Shown here: piece by piece, positions 41,850 through 56,600 of the stretch
Numbering within the stretch: position 1 is the stretch's first letter
Layout: every line of letters starts with the position of its first letter
NCBI RefSeq assembly: GCF_022458985.1
Contig: NC_061782.1
Location: 13,285,672 to 13,349,671 of the forward strand
DNA length: 64,000 bases
From: Mugil cephalus
Lineage: Eukaryota; Chordata; Actinopteri; Mugiliformes; Mugilidae
Direction of reading: 5' to 3'
The notes under the pieces: model-generated
What the model was told of the DNA's origin: nothing
The model's input: the letters and a program-made list of their open reading frames with translations, nothing else
Databases searched by the model: none
Program-made: the position numbers and the translations under genes

Positions 41850-44800
41850 CTGGGAAAAACCCACAAAGCAGTTGTAACTTTGATTCTTTTTTATGCATCT
41901 GGAATTAAATGACAATATGAACATGATGTTAAACATGTGGAGCTCATGCTCTCTCAATCTATAGGCTTGTGTGTAGCTCCAAAAACCGAGCCGCGGGGCT
42001 TTCTGTACCACATCTATGAATATTAGCAACCGCCTCTGTTTTCAAGTCATCTCATTAGGGAGAAGATGGAAAACTGCTGCCATTACAATGTAAAGTCACG
42101 CATACACTGAGACTTGCGGTGGATATTATGCGATTAAAATAAATAAATAAATAAATAAATAAAAAATTAACCAGGAGCAGAAGCACGCTTGTACGTTCAT
42201 CAGTATATCATTCTTTTGTGATTCCTTCAAAAACATCAGCATTAAACTATCAAACAAAGCAGAAAAATGTGAATCTAATACAGAGAGTGCGATAAAAACC
42301 AAGCAGTAAAAACCAAAAAGTGTCTTGTCATTTGACAAACGGTGGATTTATCTGTCCAAACAACCCAACCAAAGAAAATAACATTTCTCAGCCATAAACT
42401 GAATGTAAGTATTGCATGTGTGTACCATGTATCTGTGTAAACTGCACATGGGATGTATTTTGCAATCAGCAGTCATCCACCAGGTGCTGAACTTTATGCC
42501 TGTGCCTGTGTGTCCGCTCGTACGTAGCAAAGTCTCATCTTCAGAAACATTCAGTGAGAATCCAGAAAGGCGGATTTTCCCATCATGAACTCCTGTGGTG
42601 ATGTGCTCCTCGAAGCATCAAGCACAGGATTGTTCTGTCCTGCAGCTGACATTTATGTCTGTATTCTTCATCATTATACATCACTCAACTTCTGCACTAA
42701 CGGATGAGGGATGGCTACAGATGTTGGCATATGGTGAGTGTGCCAAAAGTGTTTGTTTAGATTTTAAGGTGCGACTGCAGGCTGCTCCTGGATACCTTAG
42801 GCTCTTGTTTTGAAATTTAATCAGTTCGGAGTCCCAACATTAACGTAAATATTACCCTGAACCCCGACCCTTTACTTCCTAGGTTCAACGGGAACCAGAT
42901 GAATACTGTGCCATTCTGGTTCCTGCTAGAATTTACCCCCAACTCTGAATTTGGGAGCAGCTGAGCTTGCCAAATGAAAGCTTTGTTCCAATGTGGAAAG
43001 GAGACAAAAGCAGAGCACATGGGTGCATGTGAGGTTATTCTGTTGGATTCACGTCAAGCTGCTGAAAGGTTCTTCAATACTATGTAAAAATAGATACAAC
43101 TGTCTGACCTTAAGACAGGAACAAATCTGAATACAGAACAATGCATATTAAGTCATGGCTTAGATAAAAGGAGCTTTTGCATTTACTGGAAGCCTTTATT
43201 TCCAATAGATCCCTGGTCATGTGTAATCCAAAGAGCAAATAGAGAGAACAGAAAAGATTGCTTGTCGCACCTGGCATTAATCTGCTTTCCATCAATGGAA
43301 GGACAACGCCTGAAAACACACACAAAAAATGGTAGCAGAAACAATAGTTTTATTGCAGACAGCACTCTTTGGGAGTATACTTCCACTGAATAAACTGTCT
43401 GTTCTCAATCTCATTAATAACCACCAATAAAGTTATTATCATAACTCCTTCCCTCCGCGGCTACATCTGAGCAGTGTCTGTTTGCAGGAGCAGAGCCGAG
43501 GGCAGCAGAAAAGAGAAAGTAGCGCCAGATGTGGCTGTCAAGATGAGTGATTCCAGGCTTTTCCTCACCTGAGATCTGAGCAGAAGGCGACCAGCCTGGC
43601 TGTAAGACACATCCAGTTGGCTTACGCTCGCATCATAAAGGCCTCGAGAGATGCACGGAGTTACTAAAAATACTGTTCCTCTGCTTTCAGGTCAAAGGGC
43701 AGCATGTACAGTCAAATGAATACGTGTTTGTGTCAGTTTTGTTCCTGGGGAATTTTAATCATGGGTAATTTTCTGGTATCACTATCATATATATCATCTA
43801 AGAGTAAAACCAACGGTAGAAAAATACAAGCGTTTTGTAAATGCTGACAGATTTTCTGCACTAATTAACCTCACTTTTAATAATATTACAATGAGCACCA
43901 GGTGGACCATCAATTAAATAACTAAAGCTGATAAGAATTTATCACAACTAATCCAGAAATTTTAATCAATTGGCCATTTGAAAAATTAATTTCACTCACG
44001 GAGCCGAAAAGAAATGTTGAGAAATTGGTTGAACACTGCTAGATTAGACTTAATTATGCTAATTAATATGTTTAATCAGAAAAACACTAATTAGAGGCTT
44101 AGTAGCAGTAGTGAGAATAGCGTATGGACAAATGATTAAACGGAGCTGGTAAATATTAAGCAAAGCGACAAGTAAACAGGAATATTAACTTTCCTTGGAA
44201 CAGTCCATTCCTTCAAATATTAATGAAAAGTTAACAGTAGAATATATATAGTACATAGCTAATAGTTTGTGTATCACACACATCCAGCCCAAGTAGGACA
44301 TTAACATTAAAGCCTGCAGTAACTTCTGTTAATTTTTTTTGAGGAATGACAGAAACATCTGAGGGTCGTCTGTCATTCTGTCCATTTCGCTGGTCGGACG
44401 AAGGCAGTGACATTAAGACACCATGAATCTTGTTGTTTCCACTTAAAAACACATCTGTGTGACGTTGAAGATGAGAAATATTACAAGATTAAGGCAACTA
44501 CATATGATAGACTGGAAATTCAGGGTGGAATAGCAAAACAAACCGTTTCTGGACAGTCTCTCTCTGCCTAATGGGAACAATACAAATGATCTACTGTTCC
44601 ACAAACGCAGACAGATATCGCATCAAGCCAACATGAAATTGCCTTAAATTCTGAAACAAATGGTGCACATCTTAGTGACAGTGAATAATGTCTTTGAGTC
44701 ACAGATCATTATTTAGATTGTTGCTTTTGTAAAAAAAAGAAAACTGAATGCTTCAAAAACAGTCACAACATTTAAAATCAGTCTGAAAATTCTCTATTAC

Positions 44801-46756
44801 ACATAACACAATAAAGGCCGGCGTAAGAGGTCAGACTTCACTGTACTCACTCAGCTGCAGGCTTCTCTTTTATCTTGCAAACAGTCCAGCCAGAAACAAG
44901 CAGAACAATCCCAGAAAGCTGTGTACTTGCGTGTGCGCGTGCATGTGCCTGCGTGTATTATGTGTGCATCTGTTGGCGTGCCTTTGTGTGTTTGTGTGTA
45001 GCGGAAAGAGTGGGGTCTGGACATTGTCAAGCTGTCTATCTGATAGAAAATCCAGCTCTGTGAAGCAGAGAGGCCGGCAGCATCAGTCAGCGCTATGCCT
45101 CATTTCTGCAGCTCTGCATATTCCCTCAAACACTGATGTACACATACGTCCACGTACACTGGGCCTGTACGCACTCACACAAACAGTGCTGGCTGGTTTA
45201 CCACCCACGTGAACCAGACACCCATTTGACATTTACAAAGAAATCCCATTTCTACCATTCTGCTGCCGCACATTTAGTAAGTTAGCGTCAGATAAACAGG
45301 TGTATTTTTACACCAGCGTTAAACTGTATTTTGTTTCACTTTTACGCTGAAAGAATCGCATTCGCCACAACACAACATATCCTTAAAGAATAAGGAAATG
45401 TCCTGAGGTGTTGGTTATTACGAGACAGACCTGATTGTGGGACCTTGGAAAGTTTTCAGCTTGAAAAATGGCTCCACTTAACTTACTTTATGAAAAGCAG
45501 GTTGAGGAGAAGAAGACACATTGCAACAATGTGTGTTGCTCAAAAAACTTCACGAAGATGAATGAACGTCGCCAGGGATTTAATGACCATACTATCACCT
45601 CGTAGGTAGCACGTTTCATTTGCAAAGAACCAAAAAAGGTTGGAATCTGAAGTCTGACTTCCTGTATTTTGTCAGGTGGTTTTCTCTGTGGTTTCTTCCT
45701 TGATGAACTGCGTCATGGATCACACCTGATTTGCACACTGCTTTGGAAAAAAGCCTCCACATGTAACTGTTAATGTACAGACTATGAATAGTGAGGGTTT
45801 TCTTTTCAGGAGTTTCTATTTACAATATAAATAAAAGTATTTTTCAATAAAGGGATTCAATTCAAAGAGGAAATCTATTAAAGTCAGTTGACAGACGATT
45901 CGATTCGAGAGCCAAGTTCAGACAGTGTTTGGAAACGTTGTGCGTTGCGCTTCCAGCCAGGACGCAGTTTGGCGTGGCGCACACCATTGACTGGTACATA
46001 CATGAACAGTTTTCCCCTCATCTGGTGTGAACAGCTAGACTGCTGATTGCACCAGCCCGTGATCAAAGCGCGCGAGCCTCCTGTCTGAATGCAGCTCCTG
46101 AGGTTTAGCTGGGAGCAGAAATGAGATGAAAGAATTAACTAGTCTTCAATTAGGCCTTCCTCGCGACATCAAATTCTAATTCAGATGATTTGTGAAAACA
46201 ATGCTTCATCTTTTCAATTTCATTGTTGTTCAGCAGAACAAAAAAAACAAGCAAAAAAAATCAATTTCTGGTTTCATTCAGTACAGAAATATGTAATGAC
46301 TTGATGCCACAGCAAATGTCAGTTTGGATGTTTAGGCCCATGAATCTAGGTCCAGAGCATACAAGCACACGTACACACACAATCACGCACATGATGAGTT
46401 CTGGCTCAGTTTAAAAGGCAAATCAAAACCGAAATTCTCAAGAGACATGTGCAGACAGGGGGAGAGGGCTGTTTAGAGAAATTAATTTTGAGTCTTATTT
46501 CCTGGTTATGGATACAATGTGTTTTCCATATCGAAAGATGCACACGCTTTAGCTTCCTCCTAAAATATATGAGGATTTAAAATACCCACTCATGTGATAA
46601 TGGAGTCTTTTTATTATTAATATTTCAACCGTCGCGCATTAAAACATTATGAGGTGGGAAAAAAAAACAATGCGCGTAAAATTACATCATTACATCATGT
46701 TACAACGTCCTCGTGTGCGAGCGTTGCTTGTGAGTTGCCCTGTCAGCTTTGGTAAC

Positions 46757-46786
46757 ACACATTACACTGGTTGAAGTGTAATGTGT
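46757..46786. repeat. Perfect 11-bp inverted repeat with 8-nt loop
   Basis: ACACATTACAC (46757-46767) pairs perfectly with GTGTAATGTGT (46776-46786) around the loop TGGTTGAA. It is followed by a CACACACATT run. Not associated with any exon. Confidence 0.8.
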
Positions 46787-47485
46787 AATACACACACATT
46801 AAATCCACATTGTCAACTCAGCATGGTGGAAATGGCTGCTCCGAGACAGCACATCCATCAAACTGTCCTGAAGTTAACATGCTGGGGACAATTGTCGATG
46901 ACAGTACGTAAGGTTTTACCAGATGGTTGAAAAGTAACCTCACTTTTGTACTTAACGCACACCACGTGCAGTTACAGACGACCAGAAGGATCACTCATGA
47001 AAGATTTGGAAACAAACTGCCGGGCGGAAAACCCAAGTGTGGTGAATTTATCATCAGCCTCCATTACAGCTCCAGTCTCCTTTCTCCACTAGCTCATCTA
47101 GCAACACTCTGCTCTGCCTTCTGTTTCTCATTGGGACGGTCCCTCCACTAACCAGTTCCTCTGAGGCTGCAGAGTAAGACACGGAGACTGGAGCAAGGTC
47201 ATCTAAAAACAGAAAAATTCTTGAACAAGCAGTCAAAAGTTTGAGACCGGCTTTTAATGCAGTTTGATCATTCATCCGTATCGGTCAGAGCCTGACCAGT
47301 ATACTGTTACGGTCGATGAACAGAGAGCTATTAAATGCGGTGGCATATGGCGTATCTGCGACTTATCCCGATGTTAACTTGACACTGTATGTTAGGGTTG
47401 CGCAGAGGGAGAAATGTGGTTCCAATATAGCTCAAGTCTGAGCTGCCCCACCAGCATGTTGCACAGAACCCAACGCCTCCATGTT

Positions 47486-47552
47486 TACACACACACACAC
47501 ACGCGCGCGCACGCACACGCACACACACACACACGCACGCATGCATACATAC
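47486..47552. repeat. 67-nt alternating purine-pyrimidine tract, (CA)n(CG)n
   Basis: Every step alternates purine and pyrimidine, including a CGCGCGCG core flanked by CA runs. This is a strong Z-DNA-forming composition. Further CA units follow at 47553-47568. Confidence 0.9.
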
Positions 47553-50500
47553 CCACACACACACACGCGGATCCACACACGTATCCACATGGACTCTTCT
47601 TTCACTCCAGAAAAAAAAAAAAAAACCATTCAGGTCAAACCACTTTTGTATTTTGGAAGAATGCAAGATATGTGGTGGGCACCTGTTTTCAATCGTGTCA
47701 GTAGAGGGGGACCAATATGTGTTTGTGTGTGCATGCGTGCGTGTGTAGAAACCAGAATGTGAGAGAGATTACCTCAATCAGTGAATTTGCTGTGACTAGA
47801 CTTGCGTGTGGCCCCCTTCTGTGTACCCTGTGTAAGGAGATGCAGAGCAAGTCGACAGGGCTGGTGAGTAAGATGAGTGGTATGTTAACATACACCGTTC
47901 TTGATGTAAAGTACATCAGCTCTGCGAGGCTGCTGCGTGTGTGCGAGTGTGTGTGGGTGCTCCAACCTAGGCAAAAGGCTGCAGGAGGCAACAAATCCAA
48001 GACAGAGAAGTGGACTAAATAACATCAACTGTCTTGCATTGGCTTCGAGCCATGGAACTCAAACCACTTGTTGGGGGAACAGGGTGTGAGGGAAATGTGT
48101 ATGGGGTGTGAGTGGTTTTCACATCTGTTTGGCAATGGTCGCTGTCTATCACTCCCTAATGGGAAAAATACGCTTTTTAGATACTAATGACCTCAATGTG
48201 TTTGGCTTGTAAAGAAACAAGGTGTGTGGAAGTATTCTTCTCCCAGGAGAGAAACATCACCGTATCTTTTCTTTTTGTGTTTGCAGTGTCGAGCTACCTA
48301 TAAACTGCAACCAAACACAGACCCAGGAGAAGGAATCGGACAGCTGCTGGCATGATCCAGATCTGTTTATGACTGACCCCTTTATTAAAAACCGACAGGC
48401 AGTTTAGTAACCAGTGAATCAAACTCGGGGTTCATCTATGGCTGAGGCAAACGTCTGAATGAGGATTTTCCCAGGAAGGGGTGGTCATCTGTGACTATGG
48501 ATTTTCTCCCCGCTCATCATGAATTTATTTCCTATTTGCTATATACCACAAATAACAAAAAAACAAACAAACAAACAAAAAAACATTACATGAGTCAATC
48601 TCCTGCAGGTTAAACTGAGACTCACAATAAATGGACAGAAACCCCTCCAGAGCCTGGAGACATCAAGGCGCTACATAAATATTTGGAAAGTCATTTACCA
48701 CTGTCTGAAATCAGTCCCTAATATGAAAACCCTTCTTTTTTTATTCAGCACAATACAGAATCCTTTTCTCGGCAGAGCGCTGGAGAACTGTCAACATAGT
48801 TTTTTCTGTACATTTGGCGTAAGCGTTGCATGAAATCATTTGGTTGCTGCGCCTAAGTCTTATAATCCTTGGCCTGTTAATCACAGATGTTTCAGATGCC
48901 AACAAGTAGACGTCTACCTTCGTACATCAAGCCAGAGAAGTCAATGTGAAACAAAGTCAACCCTGCATTCAGAAAATGAAGTGATGTTAATTTCTTATTA
49001 TCATATACAGTACATCACCAGCCTACAATCTGTAAAAGTCATAGATCTGAAGAGACTAACTAGGGTTCTTCTTTGAACCCACAAACCAGCTGATGAATGG
49101 TGACAGTTTGGCTGACACAATGATAAAAAAAGTACCTAAAATTCAATAAGTTAAGTGGTAGTTTACATTGATGCTGTCCAGACTCATGAATATAGAGAAG
49201 CAATCTTTACTGACATGTACATTTCCAGTGAAAATCATGCTACACTAATGACTGCAGCTTTTGTATAGTACGTAGATTTGATAGGGAGCCTTGAAGCTCA
49301 GAATCAACAATACCATCAGGCTTGTACTGGACTACCAGAAGAGGGAGAAGTAGTAGAAGAAGTAGTCCACAGTGATGACTGTGGACTAGTAAACTTCATC
49401 ATAATAAGAACATGCAGTTAAGGGCAGAAACGTGTTAAGTAACACCACAGCTGCCTTTGATCTTTGACCAGAAGAATGTGAGGGAACATTTGTGCCAAAT
49501 TTTACAAAATTCCCCAAAAGTGTTTGTAAGATATCGCAAGCTTGGTACAGACAGATGATGCCACGTTTGCCATCTGCACAGAGGAACAAGAACGACTCTT
49601 TAGTTTTTTCTTGCATGCTGTAGCATGCAGTTTGTCTTCAGTAGCTTGTTGATAAAAGAGAAGACTCAAGGTCTTGAGAAATATAGTGAAGTCCAGAAGA
49701 TCTTCAGCAATTCTGCATTTGCAGCATCTCATTTTAGCACCTAATTTCTAATTACTCTAACAGACGTCATGTTTTTTTTGTTTTTCGTTTTGAGGCAGAG
49801 AATTAAAAGATATGGGCGTGAGCACCATACCTGACATTTTTACAACCAGAAATTTGTAACACTGTCACCTCCAAAGAGAGTGGCTGTAAAGCTTGCACTC
49901 TTATCTGGTCAGCCATCTCATGACACGCCTCTGCTGATGCCGTAATTGAGCGGTGAACGCTCTGTAATTGCAGAGAGACGAGACTAACCTGGACAGACGG
50001 GATGAAATAAGAGGGAGGCTAGCTCCGGGCTAAGCTTCTCCCTGAGCCATCAAAGAGTTTGGACTTCTGCAGCGCTTTGTCCTAAACACCTGCTTAAGCT
50101 GAAAATCACTGATTACTTTAGGTCTTAATAAATGCTCGTTTTAACACCTTCAAATCCATCACGTTGATGGTTTATGAGACTGGCTGACCAAAAAACAAAT
50201 TTGTTGGGCTACACGGGACATCTGCATTCCCAGTTCAAGAATGGTATCTTTGATCCCAGGCTGTGTGATGAATGAGGCTTAAGAAGACCAGAGCCCATGC
50301 AGGGCAGCAAAGCAAATACACAGTGTCCCAGACTCCCTTTCACTGCTGGAATAATCACCATAATCACAGCAATCATCTTCCACTCTCAAACTATATCCAC
50401 ACACATTACTTACACTTAAAATGGGGGTTCTGCCTTCAGCCGAACGCCCAGAGCCAGATTAAACAGTTACAGAATCACTATCTTGCATTACAACAGTTTC

Positions 50501-53500
50501 AGCTGCAATTATACATTTATAATATCGGATGCTGGGAAAATTTCTGAAATGTTTTTTAAGAACGCTACAATGTCCACTACATTTCTTAAAACAATGGCCA
50601 CACCGACTACGGCTAGAAGTCATTTGTTATTTGGAAATTCAAATATAATGACTGATAATAACCCTCATTAAATATAATTGAATGAATAAAGGTTTGTGTA
50701 ATATTTTCAGAATGATTATGGGATAGTACCTTTACAAATATGACCACACTTTTCCCAGTGACGTTAAACCAGTGAAATAATTGTTATACATGGTCATTCT
50801 CACGTCTCTTAATGAGATTAAGTTTACGCTTAATAAATTTGGTGCAGTTTGATTGGTCAAAAAAAGAAATTCAAATTAAGCAAAGCTCAAATATAATTTC
50901 AATTGTGGTAAAATAAAACTAATGATGACGAGGTGCTACAGCAACTGAGCTTGTGTGAAAAGAAAGAAAAATATCTCAAATGCTGGTGAGTCCCATTTGG
51001 GTTCCTGAAGCAACCGGTCAAGACAAAGAGCGCAATGGATATTCCTGCCAGATGTTTATGGAGAAAGAAAGGAGAGACTTTTTCCACCCATCACTTTAAC
51101 AAATATCTCCCAAAGTCTCAGACCGTATCCTCATCAGTCTTGTGCTCCTGCTGCGTTTCCTGGTGCTGTCGGTTGCACACCTAAAGCTGCATTATAAGAA
51201 TTTGAGCCCTTTCCTACATCTGAAAGCAGATTTTCTTTTCCCTCCATTTGCGCTTTCCATCTATACTGAGGCGTGTTGGCTGAGGCTCGCATGCATGTGA
51301 GAATTTGATTTGTTTTATTATTATGTTTTAGCCAATTAGCCTGTTTGATGTTTGAGGTTTGGAAAAATGGCATTCTCCTTTAGCGCTTGAACACTTGTGG
51401 TGGTTCTTTCAACTAATGAAAAACCATACTGTGCGCTAAAAGGTTTGAAATCGATCACGCGCTGATTATTTTTGCAGTTCTACAAATAAATTGCATTTAA
51501 TTTACACCCACTTTAGGAAACCTCAAAAACGACATTCATCTGTCACATTGTTACTGCAGGCTCATACATCTGTATAAACACTTTAGTATTTATTTGTTTC
51601 ATTGATTTGATTTAGACTACGCTGTATCCATTGGAAACCAGCGATAAAAAAAGAACTCTTTCAATACCAATGTAGCACTTTTATGTTCAGATTCATTAGC
51701 ATTATCAAATCTTTCAAACAGATTTACCATTGCATCGCAATGGCAGTATAAGAAATAATGCCTTGAAAACAAAATCCATGATTAATATAGTTCGGACCAA
51801 TCTGAACTCAAGGTGGACACGAACAATTTGAGATCTTTGAGATTTCTACATTTTACCTTGACTTTTTCTTGGGTACCAGAACCTCTCACAAGCCAATACA
51901 CCTTTCTGCAATCCAGAGAAAAGAAGGAGTATTCAGGGATTTTACAGGGACAACAAGGAAATACGGGAATCCCAGCCTCAGGACTTCATTACAAAACACA
52001 CTGAAGGTAGTATACATAATCAGTTGTTTTGTGTCCTTGATTAAATAAACGTAGGTTTAATTGTAAAAGCAATGTCTCTTAACTTTCTTTTATTGATTGG
52101 TTTAATATTTATGACTAACAGGCCGACACATACACAAACATTTGCATAAGGGTTATCATATCTACTGTCAATTTGAAATACTTTTACAGATTTGAAGCAA
52201 ACCTGGACATGAACATTGCAGGTGATCCCAAGAAAGTCACTTTATACAGAATATAATGCGTTTTTAAAGTTTTAAATTAGAAACATGCTTAGAAAAATGT
52301 TTATAATCTAGGTAAGCGCTGGCTAAGAGTAAAATGTTTTGGTCAGGACCTCAGCAATGTTATATGTTAGGAGAATAAAAAACTCACGGCAGGTTTAAAA
52401 AGTCATCAGTCTTTATATGAATATAAAGTGTAAGCTTGAATTAGACAGCAATACTTCTAAAAGCTATAACCTTGTGCTGATACAAAAATGTGCTCGTTTT
52501 TACTCTTATGTTCTAACTCTTATTTTCTTATTTATTTGTAAGTGTAATATTTAATTTAATAATGTCTAAAGTAAGGATGATAAGTGGGCAGAATATTATC
52601 AGTGTGTGAAAATTATGGTGAAGCTGTACAAAAAAAAGAGAAGATGATGATGTCATGCCAGTTATCTAAGATTACAGCAGAATCACCTGCAGCATCACTT
52701 CTTGGCTCAGTATTATTCCCATGTCTTTTCTGGGGCTACTGTGAAGGATTTTGAAGGCAGTGGACTGCCTGGTTATGCAGAAACGGGGCTATTAGGGTTG
52801 CGAGTGGGGCAGGCTGGCTCAATCAAACCCTGGGTTTCCTACTCTGCCAGGGAAAGGACCGGGCCAAGGCAAACATCTGGTCCTGGTTAGAGGTGTCGAC
52901 TCCTGCCATTCACAGCAAAAGTTCAAAACCTCAGGGAAAGATTTCACTTGGCCTCTTCTTGCCTGGGCCACTGCTAGCAGTCCTGTACGCTCCCTAAGGG
53001 AAAGCAGGTCTGAGGAAAATACCAGTGAAAATTCAATTCCACTTTTCCTTTCCGTGCTTCCCTCCTCTGACCGAGGCAAATTTCATTACACACTTATGGA
53101 CTCATAAAATTCCTTCAACAACATTGTCCCACGTGTTGTCCCGCAGAACAGGGTTCCTCAAAATGAAACAGCTCCAGAGTAGAAGGGCTGTGAGAGAAAC
53201 TGGATTTCAATACACGAAACGCAGTCGAGTGTGAAGTCCAGCTTTTTCACCTCCGTCTTTTTTCTTCCTTTCTTTCTCTTCGTTATTTCTTTACAGCACA
53301 TAAACAACAATATATTAAGGTTGGGACATAAATTTAATATGCTTTAACTGTGTTGCTCTTTTTAAGTGATGAAAGGCCATAAAAAGCGTACATATTTTCT
53401 ACATCATCTTGTAGCCATCCATCAGCTGGCATCTAATAAAAGCTGCAAAATGAAACCCATGGCACCAATTACTGGATACTTAGGCCAATTAACAAAAACA

Positions 53501-56394
53501 GAAACAAAGAGGCTAATGAGAAAGAAAACAATTTGGTCGCACATCTAACATTACGCCTCCATTACCCCTCTAATGAGCCAATAAACTCTCCGGAGGTGAC
53601 TGATCTTAAGCTGTAGCCAGACCGCTATCTGTTGTTGGTCTCAGTAAAAGTGGGTTACCATGCTAACAGCCAAGCCTTAACTGGCTTCCATATGTATCCA
53701 TCCAAACTTATTTTTTATGATTTACAAACAAACCAAAATCCAGGCTCTGACGGAGCTGTAGGTTCCGACTTAAAGACTTAAAAGACTCAAAGCTTTATCT
53801 GACCAAAACACACAGCGCATCAGGCTGCTCTCGCTTCAGTTTACAACTGAAAACGAGTATAAACAAAAAAGCCGCAATGTAATCTATTACTACATCAAGC
53901 TGTTGAGTAATCAGTATCCTTCACAACAAACAGGAAAAAATCAAGGAGACAAGTCTGTGGAGTTGGTTTCCATGTAAGGCGTTTCAGCTGTTTCTTGGAA
54001 TCCTGGATTATGTTGTGTGGACACTGGAGTTGTTTGTTATTTGTTTGACAAAGTCTGCAGTGAATCATTGTTTTGGAAGGTAGCTGGGCACCTGTAGGCT
54101 TGTTGTTTCTGGAAAACAGGATGTCAGGCACTTTTGTTTTTATTCTCAGATGCACTAGAGGTTTGATTGTGCTGAAAAAATACTAATAAGTCTTGCAGGT
54201 AATTAGACTCACAATATGTGTCCCTTAAGAATCATCTGAGACAGTTTCTGCTGTGCTCCCTCTACAGTCGCGCATGACGCTGCATATTCATGTTACGGCT
54301 CAGGAATTCATGAAAATAAATGTGGCTGTTTGTTCAATTTGCAAACAGACGAAAAGGTAATTGTGAGAATAAATAATCTCCCGTTGATCACGGGCTATTC
54401 GAAAGCAGAAGCACTTAATAACGAGAAGCATTGTTATTGAGAAACAACAGGTGTGTCAGAAGATGTCCGCTCACAAACATCCTCTACTTGATTTACATAA
54501 ATGTGGTTATTGTGGAGTAGATACAATCAGTTCAGCTGAAGAGTACAAGTTGCTCAGCCACTTTCTCCCCATCTGGATTCCATCATCACCACCACTAATA
54601 TTCTGTCTGAATTCACTCAATAAATATCTGCAGAAGAGGATGCATTAGTAATGTGTTTCATGCTTATGAATACCATTGTACCTTCTTTTTCTAAACTTTG
54701 TTTTGCTTCTAACAAGTACCAGACGGATGCTTTCAAAGCTCCTCAGACATCATCTTACACGAAGGATAATTAGGAAGTAGCTTCTTCACATGTCCCTCCG
54801 AGGCGCATACATGTTCTCGTTTCATGTGAGGGTCGGAGGTCAGAGGCGGCCGGCAGCGATGCCTCTGGTGCAGGTAGAGCCTTTTTTTTCCCCTCAACCC
54901 TTCAACAAGGAGAGACATGTTTTCTCAATTATTGCGCTGTTTTCTGTTTGTTTTCTCACAGGATGATGTGTTTTTTGAATTATCTTTTACAAATGCAATC
55001 AGATTGCAGGTTTCAAATAAATGCAACCTGTTTTACTTTTAATCTACAGAAAAATAAATGCGCATAACACGATAGTATAGCAAGTTGTAAACAGAAATAA
55101 CCATTTTTGATGCAAGAAAACTAACAGGGACTGTTTCATTTTCCATCTGTAAGTGTCGGATGTAACCAGAAATTGATGCAAGGTAGTGATCTGGGAAAGG
55201 ATTTTGGAAACATCCTTTTTATTTAAGATGTTTTCATAAGAGAGCTGTGAAGATGTTATATGGGCCGTGAGGCTGTCGGGGAGTCTAACACTTGTGAAGC
55301 TACTCAACTCTGAATGCTAAAATGTTTGCTCAACCTTGAAAGGTTTTACACCACAGGTGTTGAATGGATCTAAACTGCCAGGGCTGGCTGTGATGGTAAA
55401 GAGAAAAACATGCCGTGTTGCTCTGTTATGAGAAAAAAAGGACTTTTATTCATCTTTGAGTTTTGTTCTTTCTTTGCTCTTTTTCTCATTTTTAATCTGC
55501 CTGCTGCTGTTATTTCATTTGTCACTCTTTCCATTACCCATTTCCTCCTCGCCTTACTTTGTTCAGTCGTGCTCTTGTTTTCTCATTTTGAGGACTGAGA
55601 GCTGTGCTGTGAATCTCCAACTCAGCAGGACACCATAGAGTGATAGATGGCCTCTGACAAGGCCCAACACAATCCAACCAGCCATATGCTCCAAGTGAAA
55701 AAAGAGCAGAATTAGAGAGGATTCACAAGTGGCCAGACAAGAAACATGCCAAACTCTTATGCAAGCAGCATTTTTTTCAAGAACACAGTAACATATTGGG
55801 GGGCTTTGACACATTGAGATTAACATTCCCAGTTTGGGAGTATGAACATTGGCTGGCATTTCCTCGGTAGGCAAACTCAAACATTCAGGTGAAATAATAT
55901 TAAAGGAAAAAACAGAAAAGATTTGTCACGGTTAATAAGTCAAAGTATGACATGAGGATGTGATATATGTAAATATATGTTCATAATGATGAACTTGGTG
56001 AATTTTACATAAAGCAACTTTGCAGATATTTTATTAAACATAAAGTTTAACAAAATATAAAAATACACAGTATAAACTGTCAACCGCGTTTATATGGTCA
56101 CACTGAAATGTACTCCTCGGTTCTCTCACCGCGAGGGAAAGTAGACGCTTTTCCGGAGCACACACACATGCAGAAATGCTGCAAAACATTTGTGTGATCC
56201 TAATGAGTGTGTTAAATTCCAGCGTAAGTAGTTGAAAGAGGAAACATTAGCGTAGCGTCCTTAAACACCAGGTCAAATCACCTCCCTAAACAGTGCTTAC
56301 AACTTCCTAGCCCTTTACTAGACCCTACTTCCAGTACAAACTTTACACACAATAAATACATACGGACAGGCACGTACACACAAACACACGCTAA

Positions 56395-56600
56395 CACACA
56401 CACACACACGCACACGCACAGGGCAATCTCATAAATAACGGATGACAGCCTGAGAGTCAAATTAGGGAAATAAAACGTGTCTCGCTGGTAATGAAGGAGG
56501 CATGTTTCCCCTCAGGATAACAACTTCATCTGGACCCATACGGAGCTGACACATGCATATACGGAGAGCACACACACACACAGACACACACACACACACG
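56395..56600. repeat. Two (CA)n microsatellites
   Basis: CA runs at about 56395-56420 and 56569-56599, separated by unique DNA. Confidence 0.85.

Noticed and set aside
43110..43386. A possible upstream hpse2 exon (frame with LPLMESRLMPG)
   Set aside because: It does not match the heparanase-2 segment expected before RSLDKLYNF and lacks matching phase.
47414..48022. Overlapping open frames of about 100 codons on both strands
   Set aside because: They are produced by the CA/CG microsatellite (His-Thr and Cys-Val repeats) and have no splice or protein support.
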